The notes under the pieces were generated by a model. The model was not told where the DNA came from. It did not search any database and worked only from the letters and a program-made list of their open reading frames with translations. A DNA stretch of 64,000 nucleotides, from contig NC_135246.1 in the NCBI RefSeq assembly GCF_947623445.1, forward strand, positions 1,676,501-1,740,500, read 5' to 3'. Below, piece after piece: positions 1 to 9,204 of the stretch (the stretch's first letter is position 1; each line of letters opens with the position of its first letter). Both the position numbers and the translations under genes were made by a program. This stretch comes from Clavelina lepadiformis (taxonomy: Eukaryota; Chordata; Ascidiacea; Aplousobranchia; Clavelinidae).

Positions 1-46
1 TAAGTAAGTCTGCAATGTACCATGCACGAAACAGGAAGCTTTTAGC

Positions 47-51
47 AAAAA
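47..51 (-). terminator. Pol III terminator of the SRP RNA gene
   Basis: The run is TTTTT on the gene strand. Units 3 and 4 have only four Ts. Units 10-29 have six, because the base before the run is also T; unit 30 again has five. Confidence 0.8.
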
Positions 52-347
52 TGAGTTGAGTCCAACTATATTAACCGGGCTACAACACTCGGCCTATTCA
101 CGGGTGCTGTCCCGCTACTGGTCAACGCGGAAACTTTTAACTACTCCCTTTCGGACCTGACCCGGTTCGTTCCTCCTTAGACAATCTGGACACCTTAAGT
201 TTCCATAAGACGACCATATTGACGCTGAGCTTAGCGCGGACACCTACTCGACATAGGTCCAAGTACCGCACATTTCCCAGTTTCAAGTTGTTCAACAACT
301 CCAACTTCCAAGTAACTGGATTACAGGCGCTCGCCACAACGCCCGGC
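47..347 (-). ncRNA. 7SL: SRP RNA (7SL), unit 1, family A
   Basis: This is the RNA scaffold of the cytosolic signal recognition particle, which pauses translation and delivers ribosomes to the ER. Read on the minus strand it begins GCCGGGCGTTGTGGCG at 347, as 7SL RNAs do, and then shows CCTGTAATCC (the UGUAA turn bound by SRP9/14). Next come GGTGTCCGCGCTAAG, CAATATGG, a helix 6 hairpin with a GAAA loop (SRP19 site), CTAAGGAGG and GGGTCAGGTCCGAAAGGGAG (helix 8, SRP54 site). It ends GTGAATAGGCC...CTCATTTTT, with the T5 Pol III terminator at 47-51. The RNA would be about 300 nt, the normal animal length. Family A carries GGAGTAGTT where the family rule is GGAGCAGCC, so function is uncertain. This copy alone has GGCGAGCGCC in the Alu domain instead of GGCGCGCGCC. 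Confidence 0.95.
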
Positions 348-372
348 GAGCCTACAGCCACTAAATGGAGCG

Positions 373-378
373 TATAAA
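373..378 (-). promoter_or_regulatory. TATA-like element upstream of the SRP RNA gene
   Basis: tataaa on the plus strand (TTTATA on the gene strand) lies 26-31 bases upstream of the SRP RNA 5' end. This is where TATA boxes of Pol III genes with external promoters sit. The element recurs at the same offset (+372 to +377) in the units; unit 2 reads tatata. Its role is inferred from spacing and has not been shown. Confidence 0.45.
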
Positions 379-515
379 CATCAAATTATTTTTGGAACGT
401 CGCGATTTGATTTCCATATACGAAACAAATAAATCCCAATTTGGTTCTTTGAAAACTTCCTCAATGTTTACAAATATACATTGTGTGAATAAGCCAATTT
501 GTTGCGTTTATACTG

Positions 516-531
516 CGAATGGATACATTCG
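516..531 (-). other. Hairpin just 3' of tRNA-Arg(TCG)
   Basis: This is a perfect 6 bp inverted repeat (cgaatg / cattcg) with a 4-base loop. It starts 4 bases after the discriminator base of the tRNA and recurs in nearly all units. No run of four Ts lies between the tRNA and this hairpin. The first TTTT on the gene strand is at 452-455, 81 bases past the tRNA end. Confidence 0.6.
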
Positions 532-535
532 AAAT

Positions 536-608
536 CGAGCACGGCAGGACTCGAACCTGCAATCTTCTGATCCGAAGTCAGACGCGTTATCCATTACGCT
601 ACGTGCCC
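536..608 (-). tRNA. tRNA-Arg-TCG: tRNA-Arg, anticodon TCG, unit 1
   Basis: The gene is 73 nt. It decodes CGA (and CGG by wobble) as arginine. On the minus strand the acceptor stem GGGCACG pairs with CGTGCTC (one G-U). The D stem is GCGT/ACGC with loop AATGGATA, keeping G18 G19 and A20, the arginine identity base. The anticodon stem is TCTGA/TCAGA with loop CTTCGGA. The T arm is GCAGG-TTCGAGT-CCTGC and the discriminator is G. The internal promoter is intact: A box TAGCGTAATGG and B box GGTTCGAGTCC. CCA is not encoded and there is no intron. Reference copy for this gene. Confidence 0.97.
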
Positions 609-962
609 TGTTAAGGAAAATTATTGAACGTAACTTACATCAATACGAGATTGGTGTAATCTGAATCCGTTTGTGCAGCATCTCGTTCACATGGCAAATC
701 CTTACAAGTACAGGACTGACCTGAAAATTTCGTTAAATGCATCACAGATCATCCTGCACCAGTTATTTGCAAAAGTGCTCTTGAGTCCTGCTTAAACTAA
801 CAATTTCACCACATGGAACAGATTGCCCGTGTCCGTCAAGTATAAACTTCATATGTCTCAAATCCTTTCTCGGTAAATGAAACTGGTAGATATTTGGATT
901 TTAAAACTAAGTAAAAGTATCTTATTAGTTTTGATTGTCTACGAATTCGTAGAAAGTTTGAA
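609..962. other. Spacer between the two tRNA genes
   Basis: This 354 bp spacer has no A or B box, no long ORF and no recognisable RNA. It contains the trailer of the tRNA-Arg(ACG) transcript, the palindrome at 938-953 and the first TTTT for that gene at 913-916. The same layout occurs in every unit except unit 10, where most of it is deleted. In eight family B units (11, 13, 14, 16, 21, 22, 23, 25) it is one base shorter (cttcaatg for cttcatatg). Confidence 0.7.
938..953. other. Perfect palindrome 3' of tRNA-Arg(ACG)
   Basis: tctacgaattcgtaga is a 16 bp perfect palindrome, 10 bases beyond the tRNA 3' end. In units 2, 3 and 9-30 the core reads ggattc, leaving a 6 bp stem with a 4-base loop. 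In units 7 and 8 it reads caaattc. It may form a hairpin in the tRNA 3' trailer. Confidence 0.6.
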
Positions 963-1035
963 CGAGCGCGCCAGGATTCGAACCTGGAATCTTCTGATCC
1001 GTAGTCAGACGCGTTATCCATTGCGCCACGCACCC
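963..1035 (-). tRNA. tRNA-Arg-ACG: tRNA-Arg, anticodon ACG, unit 1
   Basis: The gene is 73 nt. A34 is expected to be edited to inosine, so the tRNA reads CGU, CGC and CGA. The acceptor is GGGTGCG/CGCGCTC. The D arm is GCGC-AATGGATA-ACGC, with the 13-22 C-A mismatch also seen in animal tRNA-Arg(ACG). The anticodon stem is TCTGA/TCAGA with loop CTACGGA, the variable loop AGATT, and the T arm CCAGG-TTCGAAT-CCTGG. The discriminator is G. A box TGGCGCAATGG and B box GGTTCGAATCC are intact. It differs from its neighbour tRNA-Arg(TCG) at base 34 of the anticodon loop and at a handful of paired positions. Reference copy for this gene. Confidence 0.97.
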
Positions 1036-2196
1036 ACAAGCTTTTACAAAATATAGATTTCGTAAAACGGTTTAAATGAATTTACCTCAGTTAAAATTAC
1101 AATACTTTAAATGCATTTGTACATACCAAAACTTTGGTTACGTCAAGGTGCTTGTTTTAGGAGATGTACTGTGTATATTTGAAGAAGGGGCAAGAGTCTG
1201 ATTTTATGACCTAATGTGTAGTAAAATTACCAAGAATACAGTCGCGATTATTTTTTGCATACAAAGTATAGGTATGCCTGCGACTACACCATACTGGTAT
1301 ACGACAGATTTCACATACCTCTATCTCTCGTTGTATATAGGATTAATATATAGAGTGCATATTTCGACCTTAAGGGGGCGTCAAACACCAAAAACTAAGA
1401 TCTTTATGAATTTGTTGTACTCCTACGTAGGGCTTTAAAATAGCACTTTAGGCCAATCGAAAAACAGCATGTTTTCAATCCTGGGAACTACCCTTGCAGT
1501 TGGCGTGCTTCAATGTCCCAGGTCGCGTGCAGAATTAGGCTCAAAAGTAGCATGAAAGTAGCCAAGATCGATTTTTTAGACCAAAATTTTAGTGTTTATT
1601 TTGCGTCTTTGTAAAAAACGTTTGAATCATGTTTTTTGATGGCTTTTTATGGAATGATAGTTCAAAGCATACTAAATTGCCATGCAAAATTTCAGAGAGC
1701 CCCATAAAAGATTTTTTGAGTAACCAGTCTTTCAGTAAAATCACTGTATAAAAATACAAACAAAGATTTTATGGCATTTTTGGTGTTTAGCCCCTCCTGA
1801 AATACAAATTTTCTTCCTACTCATGCCAAATTTTACGTACGTCTGGAAGGCGATCTTAAAATTTGAAACAATTACTTTTCTAGGATAATTCCAAGGCCAA
1901 AACACAAAAACGACCATTTTGCCCCTGATTGGCTAAAACATATTTTAAAAGCCTTACGTAAGAGTCTAACAAACTCAGAAAAGTTTAAGTTTTTCACAGA
2001 TACGTTTCTTTCATACATAGCACTCGTAATATTATCTTTACGCGATGAGAACCTTTTCGTTCATTTACAGAACCACTGTTTTTATGTAAATATTTGAAGT
2101 TTCTTTTTTAAACTTTAAAACAAGTTTTAAGGCCCAATTTGTGTACAAAGTAAGTAAGTCTGCAATGTACCATGCACGAAACAGGAAGCTTTTAGC
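1036..2196. other. Long AT-rich spacer, unit 1 into unit 2
   Basis: This stretch of about 1.16 kb follows tRNA-Arg(ACG) and runs to the next SRP gene; the same stretch recurs in every unit. I find no tRNA, 5S, U6 or other RNA with confidence. It holds short palindromes (cctacgtagg at 1422-1431, acgtacgt at 1835-1842), many A and T runs and a 43 bp inverted-repeat element at 1480-1522. Small ORFs of 74 and 61 codons here change mostly at amino-acid-altering sites between families, or are lost in some units, so I do not call them genes. Confidence 0.7.
1480..1522. other. Conserved inverted-repeat element in the long spacer
   Basis: cctggga and tcccagg (7 bp arms) enclose 29 bases that include a smaller aact/agtt pair. 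The arms are kept in almost all units; unit 13 has tggaaa in the left arm. The function is unknown. It is too short for a tRNA and has no B box. Confidence 0.4.
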
Positions 2197-2497
2197 AAAA
2201 ATGAGTTGAGTCCAACTATATTAACCGGGCTACAACACTCGGCCTATTCACGGGTGCTGTCCCGCTACTGGTTAACGCGGAAACTTTTAACTACTCCCTT
2301 TCGGACCTGACCCGGTTCGTTCCTCCTTAGACAATCTGGACACCTTAAGTTTCCATAAGACGACCATATTGACGCTGAGCTTAGCGCGGACACCTACTCG
2401 ACATAGGTCCAAGTACCGCACATTTCCCAGTTTCAAGTTGTTCAACATCTCCAACTTCCAAGTAACTGGATTACAGGCGCGCGCCACAACGCCCGGC
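2197..2497 (-). ncRNA. 7SL: SRP RNA (7SL), unit 2
   Basis: Family A sequence with GGAGTAGTT in helix 8. The Alu domain has the usual GGCGCGCGCC. One private change lies in the first strand of the central helix (caacatctcc on the plus strand). Confidence 0.93.
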
Positions 2498-2685
2498 GAG
2501 CCTACAGCCACTAAATAGAGCGTATATACATCAAATTATTTTTGGAACGTCGCGATTTGATTTCCATATACGAAACAAATAAATCCCAATTTGGTTCTTG
2601 GAAAACTTCCTCAATGTTTACAAATATACATTGTGTGAATAAGCCAATTTGTTGCGTTTATACTGCGAATGGATACATTCGAAAT

Positions 2686-2758
2686 CGAGCACGGCAGGAC
2701 TCGAACCTGCAATCTTCTGATCCGAAGTCAGACGCGTTATCCATTACGCTACGTGCCC
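2686..2758 (-). tRNA. tRNA-Arg-TCG: tRNA-Arg, anticodon TCG, unit 2
   Basis: Reads the same as the copy at 536-608; all stems and both boxes are intact. Confidence 0.96.
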
Positions 2759-3112
2759 TGTTAAGGAAAATTATTGAACGTAACTTACATCAATACGAGA
2801 TTGGTGTAATCTGAATCCGTTTGTGCAGCATCTCGTTCACATGGCAAATCCTTACAAGTACAGGACTGACCTGAAAATTTCGTTAAATGCATCACAGATC
2901 ATCCTGCACCAGTTATTTACAAAAGTGCTCTTGAGTCCTGCTTAAACTAACAATTTCACCACATGGAACAGATTGCCCGTGTCCGTCAAGTATAAACTTC
3001 ATATGTCTCAAATCCTTTCTCGGTAAATGAAACTGGTAGATATTTGGATTTTAAAACTAAGTAAAAGTATCTTATTAGTTTTGATTGTCTACGGATTCGT
3101 AGAAAGTTTGAA

Positions 3113-3185
3113 CGAGCGCGCCAGGATTCGAACCTGGAATCTTCTGATCCGTAGTCAGACGCGTTATCCATTGCGCCACGCACCC
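3113..3185 (-). tRNA. tRNA-Arg-ACG: tRNA-Arg, anticodon ACG, unit 2
   Basis: Reads the same as the copy at 963-1035. Upstream sequence is the tatcgat variant, which removes the TATAT found 16-20 bases upstream of the unit 1 copy. Confidence 0.96.
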
Positions 3186-4345
3186 ACAAGCTTTTACAAA
3201 TATCGATTTCGTAATGCGATTTAAATGAATTTACCTCAGTTAAAATTTTAAAACTTTAAATGCATTTGTACATACCAAAACTTTGGTTACGTCAAGGTGC
3301 TTGTTTTAGGAGATGTACGGTGTATATTTGAAGAAGGGGCAAGAGTCTGATTTTATGACCTAATGTGTAGTAAAATTACCAAGAATACAGTCGCGATTAC
3401 TTTTTGCATACAAAGTATAGGTATGCCTGCGACTACACCATACTGGTATACGACAGATTTCACATACCTCTATCTCTCGTTGTATATAGGATTAATATAT
3501 AGAGTGCATATTTCGACCTTAAGGGGGCGTCAAACACCAAAAACTAAGATCTTTATGAATTTGTTGTACTCCTACGTAGGGCTTTAAAATAGCACTTTAG
3601 GCCAATCGAAAAACAGCATGTTTTCAAGCCTGGGAACTACCCTTGCAGTTGTCGTGCTTCAATGTCCCAGGTCGCGTGCAGAATTAGGCTAAAAAGTAGT
3701 ATGAAAGTAGCCAAGATCGATTTTTTAGACCAAAACTTTAGTGTTTATTTTGCGTCTTTGTAAAAAACGTTTGAATCATGTTTTTTGATGGCTTTTTTTG
3801 GAATGATAGTTCAAAGCATACTAAATTGCCATGCAAAATTTCAGAGAGCCCCATAAAAGATTTTTTGAGTAACCAGTCTTTCAGTAAAATCACTGTATAA
3901 AAATACAAACAAAGATTTTATGGCATTTTTGGTGTTTAGCCCCTCCTGAAATACAAATTTTCTTCCTACTCATGCCAAATTTTACGTACGTCTGGAAGGC
4001 GATCTTAAAATTTGAAACAATTCATTTTCTAGGATAATTCCAAGGCCAAAACACAAAAACGACCATATTGCCCCTGATTGGCTAAAACATATTTTAAAAG
4101 CCTTACGTAAGAGTCTAACAAACTCAGAAAAGTTTAAGTTTTTCACAGATACGTTTCTTTCATACATAGCACTCGTAATATTATCTTTACGCGATGAGAA
4201 CCTTTTCGTTCATTTACAGAACCACTGTTTTTATGTAAATATTTGAAGTTTCTTTTTTAAACTTTAAAACAAGTTTTAAGGCCCAATTTGTGTACAAAGT
4301 AAGTAAGTCTGCAATGTACCATGCACGAAACAGGAAGCTTTTAGC

Positions 4346-4646
4346 GAAAATGAGTTGAGTCCAACTATATTAACCGGGCTACAACACTCGGCCTATTCAC
4401 GGGTGCTGTCCCGCTACTGGTCAACGCGGAAACTTTTAACTACTCCCTTTCGGACCTGACCCGGTTCGTTCCTCCTTAGACAATCTGGACACCTTAAGTT
4501 TCCATAAGACGACCATATTGACGCTGAGCTTAGCGCGGACACCTACTCGACATAGGTCCAAGTACCGCACATTTCCCAGTTTCAAGTTGTTCAACAACTC
4601 CAACTTCCAAGTAACTGGATTACAGGCGCGCGCCACAACGCCCGGC
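4346..4646 (-). ncRNA. 7SL: SRP RNA (7SL), unit 3
   Basis: Family A helix 8 (GGAGTAGTT). The terminator is shortened to TTTT by an A-to-G change on the plus strand. Confidence 0.93.
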
Positions 4647-4834
4647 GAGCCTACAGCCACTAAATAGAGCGTATAAACATCAAATTATTTTTGGAACGTC
4701 GCGATTTGATTTCCATATACGAAACAAATAAATCCCAATTTGGTTCTTGGAAAACTTCCTCAATGTTTACAAATATACATTGTGTGAATAAGCCAATTTG
4801 TTGCGTTTATACTGCGAATGGATACATTCGAAAT

Positions 4835-4907
4835 CGAGCACGGCAGGACTCGAACCTGCAATCTTCTGATCCGAAGTCAGACGCGTTATCCATTACGCTA
4901 CGTGCCC
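4835..4907 (-). tRNA. tRNA-Arg-TCG: tRNA-Arg, anticodon TCG, unit 3
   Basis: Reads the same as the copy at 536-608. Confidence 0.96.
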
Positions 4908-5261
4908 TGTTAAGGAAAATTATTGAACGTAACTTACATCAATACGAGATTGGTGTAATCTGAATCCGTTTGTGCAGCATCTCGTTCACATGGCAAATCC
5001 TTACAAGTACAGGACTGACCTGAAAATTTCGTTAAATGCATCACAGATCATCCTGCACCAGTTATTTACAAAAGTGCTCTTGAGTCCTGCTTAAACTAAC
5101 AATTTCACCACATGGAACAGATTGCCCGTGTCCGTCAAGTATAAACTTCATATGTCTCAAATCCTTTCTCGGTAAATGAAACTGGTAGATATTTGGATTT
5201 TAAAACTAAGTAAAAGTATCTTATTAGTTTTGATTGTCTACGGATTCGTAGAAAGTTTGAA

Positions 5262-5334
5262 CGAGCGCGCCAGGATTCGAACCTGGAATCTTCTGATCCG
5301 TAGTCAGACGCGTTATCCATTGCGCCACGCACCC
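5262..5334 (-). tRNA. tRNA-Arg-ACG: tRNA-Arg, anticodon ACG, unit 3
   Basis: Reads the same as the copy at 963-1035. Confidence 0.96.
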
Positions 5335-6494
5335 ACAAGCTTTTACAAATATCGATTTCGTAATGCGATTTAAATGAATTTACCTCAGTTAAAATTTTAA
5401 AACTTTAAATGCATTTGTACATACCAAAACTTTGGTTACGTCAAGGTGCTTGTTTTAGGAGATGTACGGTGTATATTTGAAGAAGGGGCAAGAGTCTGAT
5501 TTTATGACCTAATGTGTAGTAAAATTACCAAGAATACAGTCGCGATTACTTTTTGCATACAAAGTATAGGTATGCCTGCGACTACACCATACTGGTATAC
5601 GACAGATTTCACATACCTCTATCTCTCGTTGTATATAGGATTAATATATAGAGTGCATATTTCGACCTTAAGGGGGCGTCAAACACCAAAAACTAAGATC
5701 TTTATGAATTTGTTGTACTCCTACGTAGGGCTTTAAAATAGCACTTTAGGCCAATCGAAAAACAGCATGTTTTCAAGCCTGGGAACTACCCTTGCAGTTG
5801 TCGTGCTTCAATGTCCCAGGTCGCGTGCAGAATTAGGCTAAAAAGTAGTATGAAAGTAGCCAAGATCGATTTTTTAGACCAAAACTTTAGTGTTTATTTT
5901 GCGTCTTTGTAAAAAACGTTTGAATCATGTTTTTTGATGGCTTTTTATGGAATGATAGTTCAAAGCATACTAAATTGCCATGCAAAATTTCAGAGAGCCC
6001 CATAAAAGATTTTTTGAGTAACCAGTCTTTCAGTAAAATCACTGTATAAAAATACAAACAAAGATTTTATGGCATTTTTGGTGTTTAGCCCCTCCTGAAA
6101 TACAAATTTTCTTCCTACTCATGCCAAATTTTACGTACGTCTGGAAGGCGATCTTAAAATTTGAAACAATTCATTTTCTAGGATAATTCCAAGGCCAAAA
6201 CACAAAAACGACCATATTGCCCCTGATTGGCTAAAACATATTTTAAAAGCCTTACGTAAGAGTCTAACAAACTCAGAAAAGTTTAAGTTTTTCACAGATA
6301 CGTTTCTTTCATACATAGCACTCGTAATATTATCTTTACGCGATGAGAACCTTTTCGTTCATTTACAGAACCACTGTTTTTATGTAAATATTTGAAGTTT
6401 CTTTTTTAAACTTTAAAACAAGTTTTAAGGCCCAATTTGTGTACAAAGTAAGTAAGTCTGCAATGTACCATGCACGAAACAGGAAGCTTTTAGC

Positions 6495-6795
6495 GAAAAT
6501 GAGTTGAGTCCAACTATATTAACCGGGCTACAACACTCGGCCTATTCACGGGTGCTGTCCCGCTACTGGTCAACGCGGAAACTTTTAACTACTCCCTTTC
6601 GGACCTGACCCGGTTCGTTCCTCCTTAGACAATCTGGACACCTTAAGTTTCCATAAGACGACCATATTGACGCTGAGCTTAGCGCGGACACCTACTCGAC
6701 ATAGGTCCAAGTACCGCACATTTCCCAGTTTCAAGTTGTTCAACAACTCCAACTTCCAAGTAACTGGATTACAGGCGCGCGCCACAACGCCCGGC
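6495..6795 (-). ncRNA. 7SL: SRP RNA (7SL), unit 4
   Basis: Family A helix 8 (GGAGTAGTT) and the four-T terminator seen in unit 3. Confidence 0.93.
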
Positions 6796-6983
6796 GAGCC
6801 TACAGCCACTAAATAGAGCGTATAAACATCAAATTATTTTTGGAACGTCGCGATTTGATTTCCATATACGAAACAAATAAATCCCAATTTGGTTCTTGGA
6901 AAACTTCCTCAATGTTTACAAATATACATTGTGTGAATAAGCCAATTTGTTGCGTTTATACTGCGAATGGATACATTCGAAAT

Positions 6984-7056
6984 CGAGCACGGCAGGACTC
7001 GAACCTGCAATCTTCTGATCCGAAGTCAGACGCGTTATCCATTACGCTACGTGCCC
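6984..7056 (-). tRNA. tRNA-Arg-TCG: tRNA-Arg, anticodon TCG, unit 4
   Basis: Reads the same as the copy at 536-608. Confidence 0.96.
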
Positions 7057-7410
7057 TGTTAAGGAAAATTATTGAACGTAACTTACATCAATACGAGATT
7101 GGTGTAATCTGAATCCGTTTGTGCAGCATCTCGTTCACATGGCAAATCCTTACAAGTACAGGACTGACCTGAAAATTTCGTTAAATGCATCACAGATCAT
7201 CCTGCACCAGTTATTTGCAAAAGTGCTCTTGAGTCCTGCTTAAACTAACAATTTCACCACATGGAACAGATTGCCCGTGTCCGTCAAGTATAAACTTCAT
7301 ATGTCTCAAATCCTTTCTCGGTAAATGAAACTGGTAGATATTTGGATTTTTAAACTAAGTAAAAGTATCTTATTAGTTTTGATTGTCTACGAATTCGTAG
7401 AAAGTTTGAA

Positions 7411-7483
7411 CGAGCACGCCAGGATTCGAACCTGGAAACTTCTGATCCGTAGTCAGACGCGTTATCCATTGCGCCACGCACCC
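7411..7483 (-). tRNA. tRNA-Arg-ACG: tRNA-Arg, anticodon ACG, unit 4 (B-type allele)
   Basis: It differs from the copy at 963-1035 in the acceptor 3' strand, CGTGCTC, which makes G5-U68 in place of G5-C68, and in the variable loop, AGTTT. This is the allele of nearly all family B units, sitting here in an A unit, so local conversion is likely. Confidence 0.95.
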
Positions 7484-8642
7484 ACAAGCTTTTACAAATA
7501 TCGATTTCGTAATGCGATTTAAATGAATTTACCTCAGTTAAAATTTTAAAACTTTAAATGCATTTGTACATACCAAAACTTTGGTTACGTCAAGGTGCTT
7601 GTTTTAGGAGATGTACGGTGTATATTTGAAGAAGGGGCAAGAGTCTGATTTTATGACCTAATGTGTAGTAAAATTACCAAGAATACAGTCGCGATTACTT
7701 TTTGCATACAAAGTATAGGTATGCCTGCGACTACACAATACTGGTATACGACAGATTTCACATACCTCTATCTCTCGTTGTATATAGGATTAATATATAG
7801 AGTGCATATTTCGACCTTAAGGGGGCGTCAAACACCAAAAACTAAGATCTTTATGAATTTGTTGTACTCCTACGTAGGGCTTTAAAATAGCACTTTAGGC
7901 CAATCGAAAAACAGCATGTTTTCAAGCCTGGGAACTACCCTTGCAGTTGGCGTGCTTCAATGTCCCAGGTCGCGTGCAGAATTAGGCTAAAAAGTAGTAT
8001 GAAAGTAGCCAAGATCGATTTTTTAGACCAAAATTTTAGTGTTTATTTTGCGTCTTTGTAAAAAACGTTTGAATCATGTTTTTTGATGGCTTTTTATGGA
8101 ATGATAGTTCAAAGCATACTAAATTGCCATGCAAAATTTCAGAGAGCCCCATAAAAATTTTTTGAGTAACCAGTCTTTCAGTAAAATCACTGTATAAAAA
8201 TACAAACAAAGATTTTATGGCATTTTTGGTGTTTAGCCCCTCCTGAAATACAAATTTTCTTCTTACTCATGCCAAATTTTACGTACGTCTTGAAGGCGAT
8301 CTTAAAATTTGAAACAATTCATTTTCTAGGATAATTCCAAGGCCAAAACACAAAATCGACCATATTGCCCCTGATTGGCTAAAACATATTTTAAAAGCCT
8401 TACGTAAGAGTCTAACAAACTCAGAAAAGTTTAAGTTTTTCACAGATACGTTTCTTTCATACATAGCACTCGTAATATTATCTTTACGCGATGAGAACCT
8501 TTTCGTTCATTTACAGAACCACTGTTTTTATGTAAATATTTGAAGTTTCTTTTTTAAACTTTAAAACAAGTTTTAAGGCCCAATTTGTGTACAAAGTAAG
8601 TAAGTCTGCAATGTACCATGCACGAAACAAGAAGCTTTTAGC

Positions 8643-8943
8643 AAAAATGAGTTGAGTCCAACTATATTAACCGGGCTACAACACTCGGCCTATTCACGGG
8701 TGCTGTCCCGCTACTGGTCAACGCGGAAACTTTTAACTACTCCCTTTCGGACCTGACCCGGTTCGTTCCTCCTTAGACAATCTGGACACCTTAAGTTTCC
8801 ATAAGACGACCATATTGACGCTGAGCTTAACGCGGACACCTACTCGACATAGGTCCAAGTACCGCACATTTCCCAGTTTCAAGTTGTTCAACAACTCCAA
8901 CTTCCAAGTAACTGGATTACAGGCGCGCGCCACAACGCCCGGC
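8643..8943 (-). ncRNA. 7SL: SRP RNA (7SL), unit 5
   Basis: Family A helix 8 (GGAGTAGTT). The block before CAATATGG reads GTGTCCGCGTTAAGC, with T for C, shared only with unit 6. Confidence 0.92.
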
Positions 8944-9131
8944 GAGCCTACAGCCACTAAATGGAGCGTATAAACATCAAATTATTTTTGGAACGTCGCG
9001 ATTTGGTTTCCATATACGAAACAAATAAATCCCAATTTGGTTCTTGGAAAACTTCCTCAATGTTTACAAATATACATTGTGTGAATAAGCCAATTTGTTG
9101 CGTTTATACTGCGAATGGATACATTCGAAAT

Positions 9132-9204
9132 CGAGCACGGCAGGACTCAAACCTGCAATCTTCTGATCCGAAGTCAGACGCGTTATCCATTACGCTACGT
9201 GCCC
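9132..9204 (-). tRNA. tRNA-Arg-TCG: tRNA-Arg, anticodon TCG, unit 5, B box altered
   Basis: The T loop reads TTTGAGT in place of TTCGAGT, so the almost invariant C56 is lost. That removes the G19-C56 contact and changes the B box to GGTTTGAGTCC. Weak TFIIIC binding is expected; probably a poorly expressed or dead copy. Confidence 0.88.

Larger units (their letters stand above)
1..2150. repeat. Array unit 1 (2150 bp, family A)
   Basis: Complete unit with SRP RNA, tRNA-Arg(TCG) and tRNA-Arg(ACG). The right half has the A-specific block acaaaatatag...aaaattacaatac that is also seen in units 5-8. Confidence 0.95.
2151..4299. repeat. Array unit 2 (2149 bp, family A with B-like right half)
   Basis: SRP gene and left spacer are family A. 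After tRNA-Arg(ACG) it reads acaaatatcg...aaaattttaaaac and aaaaagtagtatg like family B, but it lacks the B insertion at gatagttc. Units 3 and 4 share this mixture. Confidence 0.9.
4300..6448. repeat. Array unit 3 (2149 bp, family A with B-like right half)
   Basis: Nearly the same as unit 2; it shares gcgaaaatgag at the SRP 3' end with unit 4. Confidence 0.93.
6449..8596. repeat. Array unit 4 (2148 bp, family A with B-like right half)
   Basis: Like units 2 and 3, but the tRNA-Arg(ACG) gene is of the family B type. A G is missing in ataaaaattttttgag. Confidence 0.92.

Noticed and set aside
301-350. An Alu element or human DNA contamination
   Set aside because: The stretch ggattacaggcgcgcgccac looks like antisense Alu, but the gene continues through the whole 7SL S domain that Alu lacks, and it has many differences from human 7SL. 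It is the host's own SRP RNA gene.
137-361. Repeated 74-79 codon minus-strand ORF (MAVGSPGVVARACNPVTW...)
   Set aside because: It is the SRP RNA gene read as protein. The resemblance to Alu-derived peptides comes from the shared 7SL ancestry.
365-664. Repeated 84-99 codon plus-strand ORF (MERINIKLFLERR...)
   Set aside because: It runs through the antisense strand of tRNA-Arg(TCG), has a variable start and end between units and is lost in some. No domain is recognisable.
836-1039. Repeated 67-codon minus-strand ORF (MWVRGAMDNASDYGSE...) and the overlapping 65-codon plus-strand ORF
   Set aside because: They are translations of the two strands of tRNA-Arg(ACG) and its flanks. Such ORFs are a known source of false protein entries.
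1085-1140. Spliced-leader or U-snRNA gene (aactgag followed by gtaaat on the minus strand; attttatggcatttttgg as a possible Sm site elsewhere in the spacer)
   Set aside because: The donor-like and Sm-like motifs are not in a consistent order or distance and no stem-loops fit. Such short AT-rich motifs are expected by chance.
1214-1438. 74-codon plus-strand ORF in the long spacer (MCSKITKNTVAI...)
   Set aside because: It is open in all units, but the A/B differences are mostly amino-acid changing (S to P, V to L, S to L), there is no known domain, and near-identity at DNA level is explained by array homogenisation.
3982-4167. 61-codon minus-strand ORF in the long spacer (MYERNVSVKN...)
   Set aside because: It is absent from units 1, 6 and 7 because of a stop in frame, and it has no recognisable domain.
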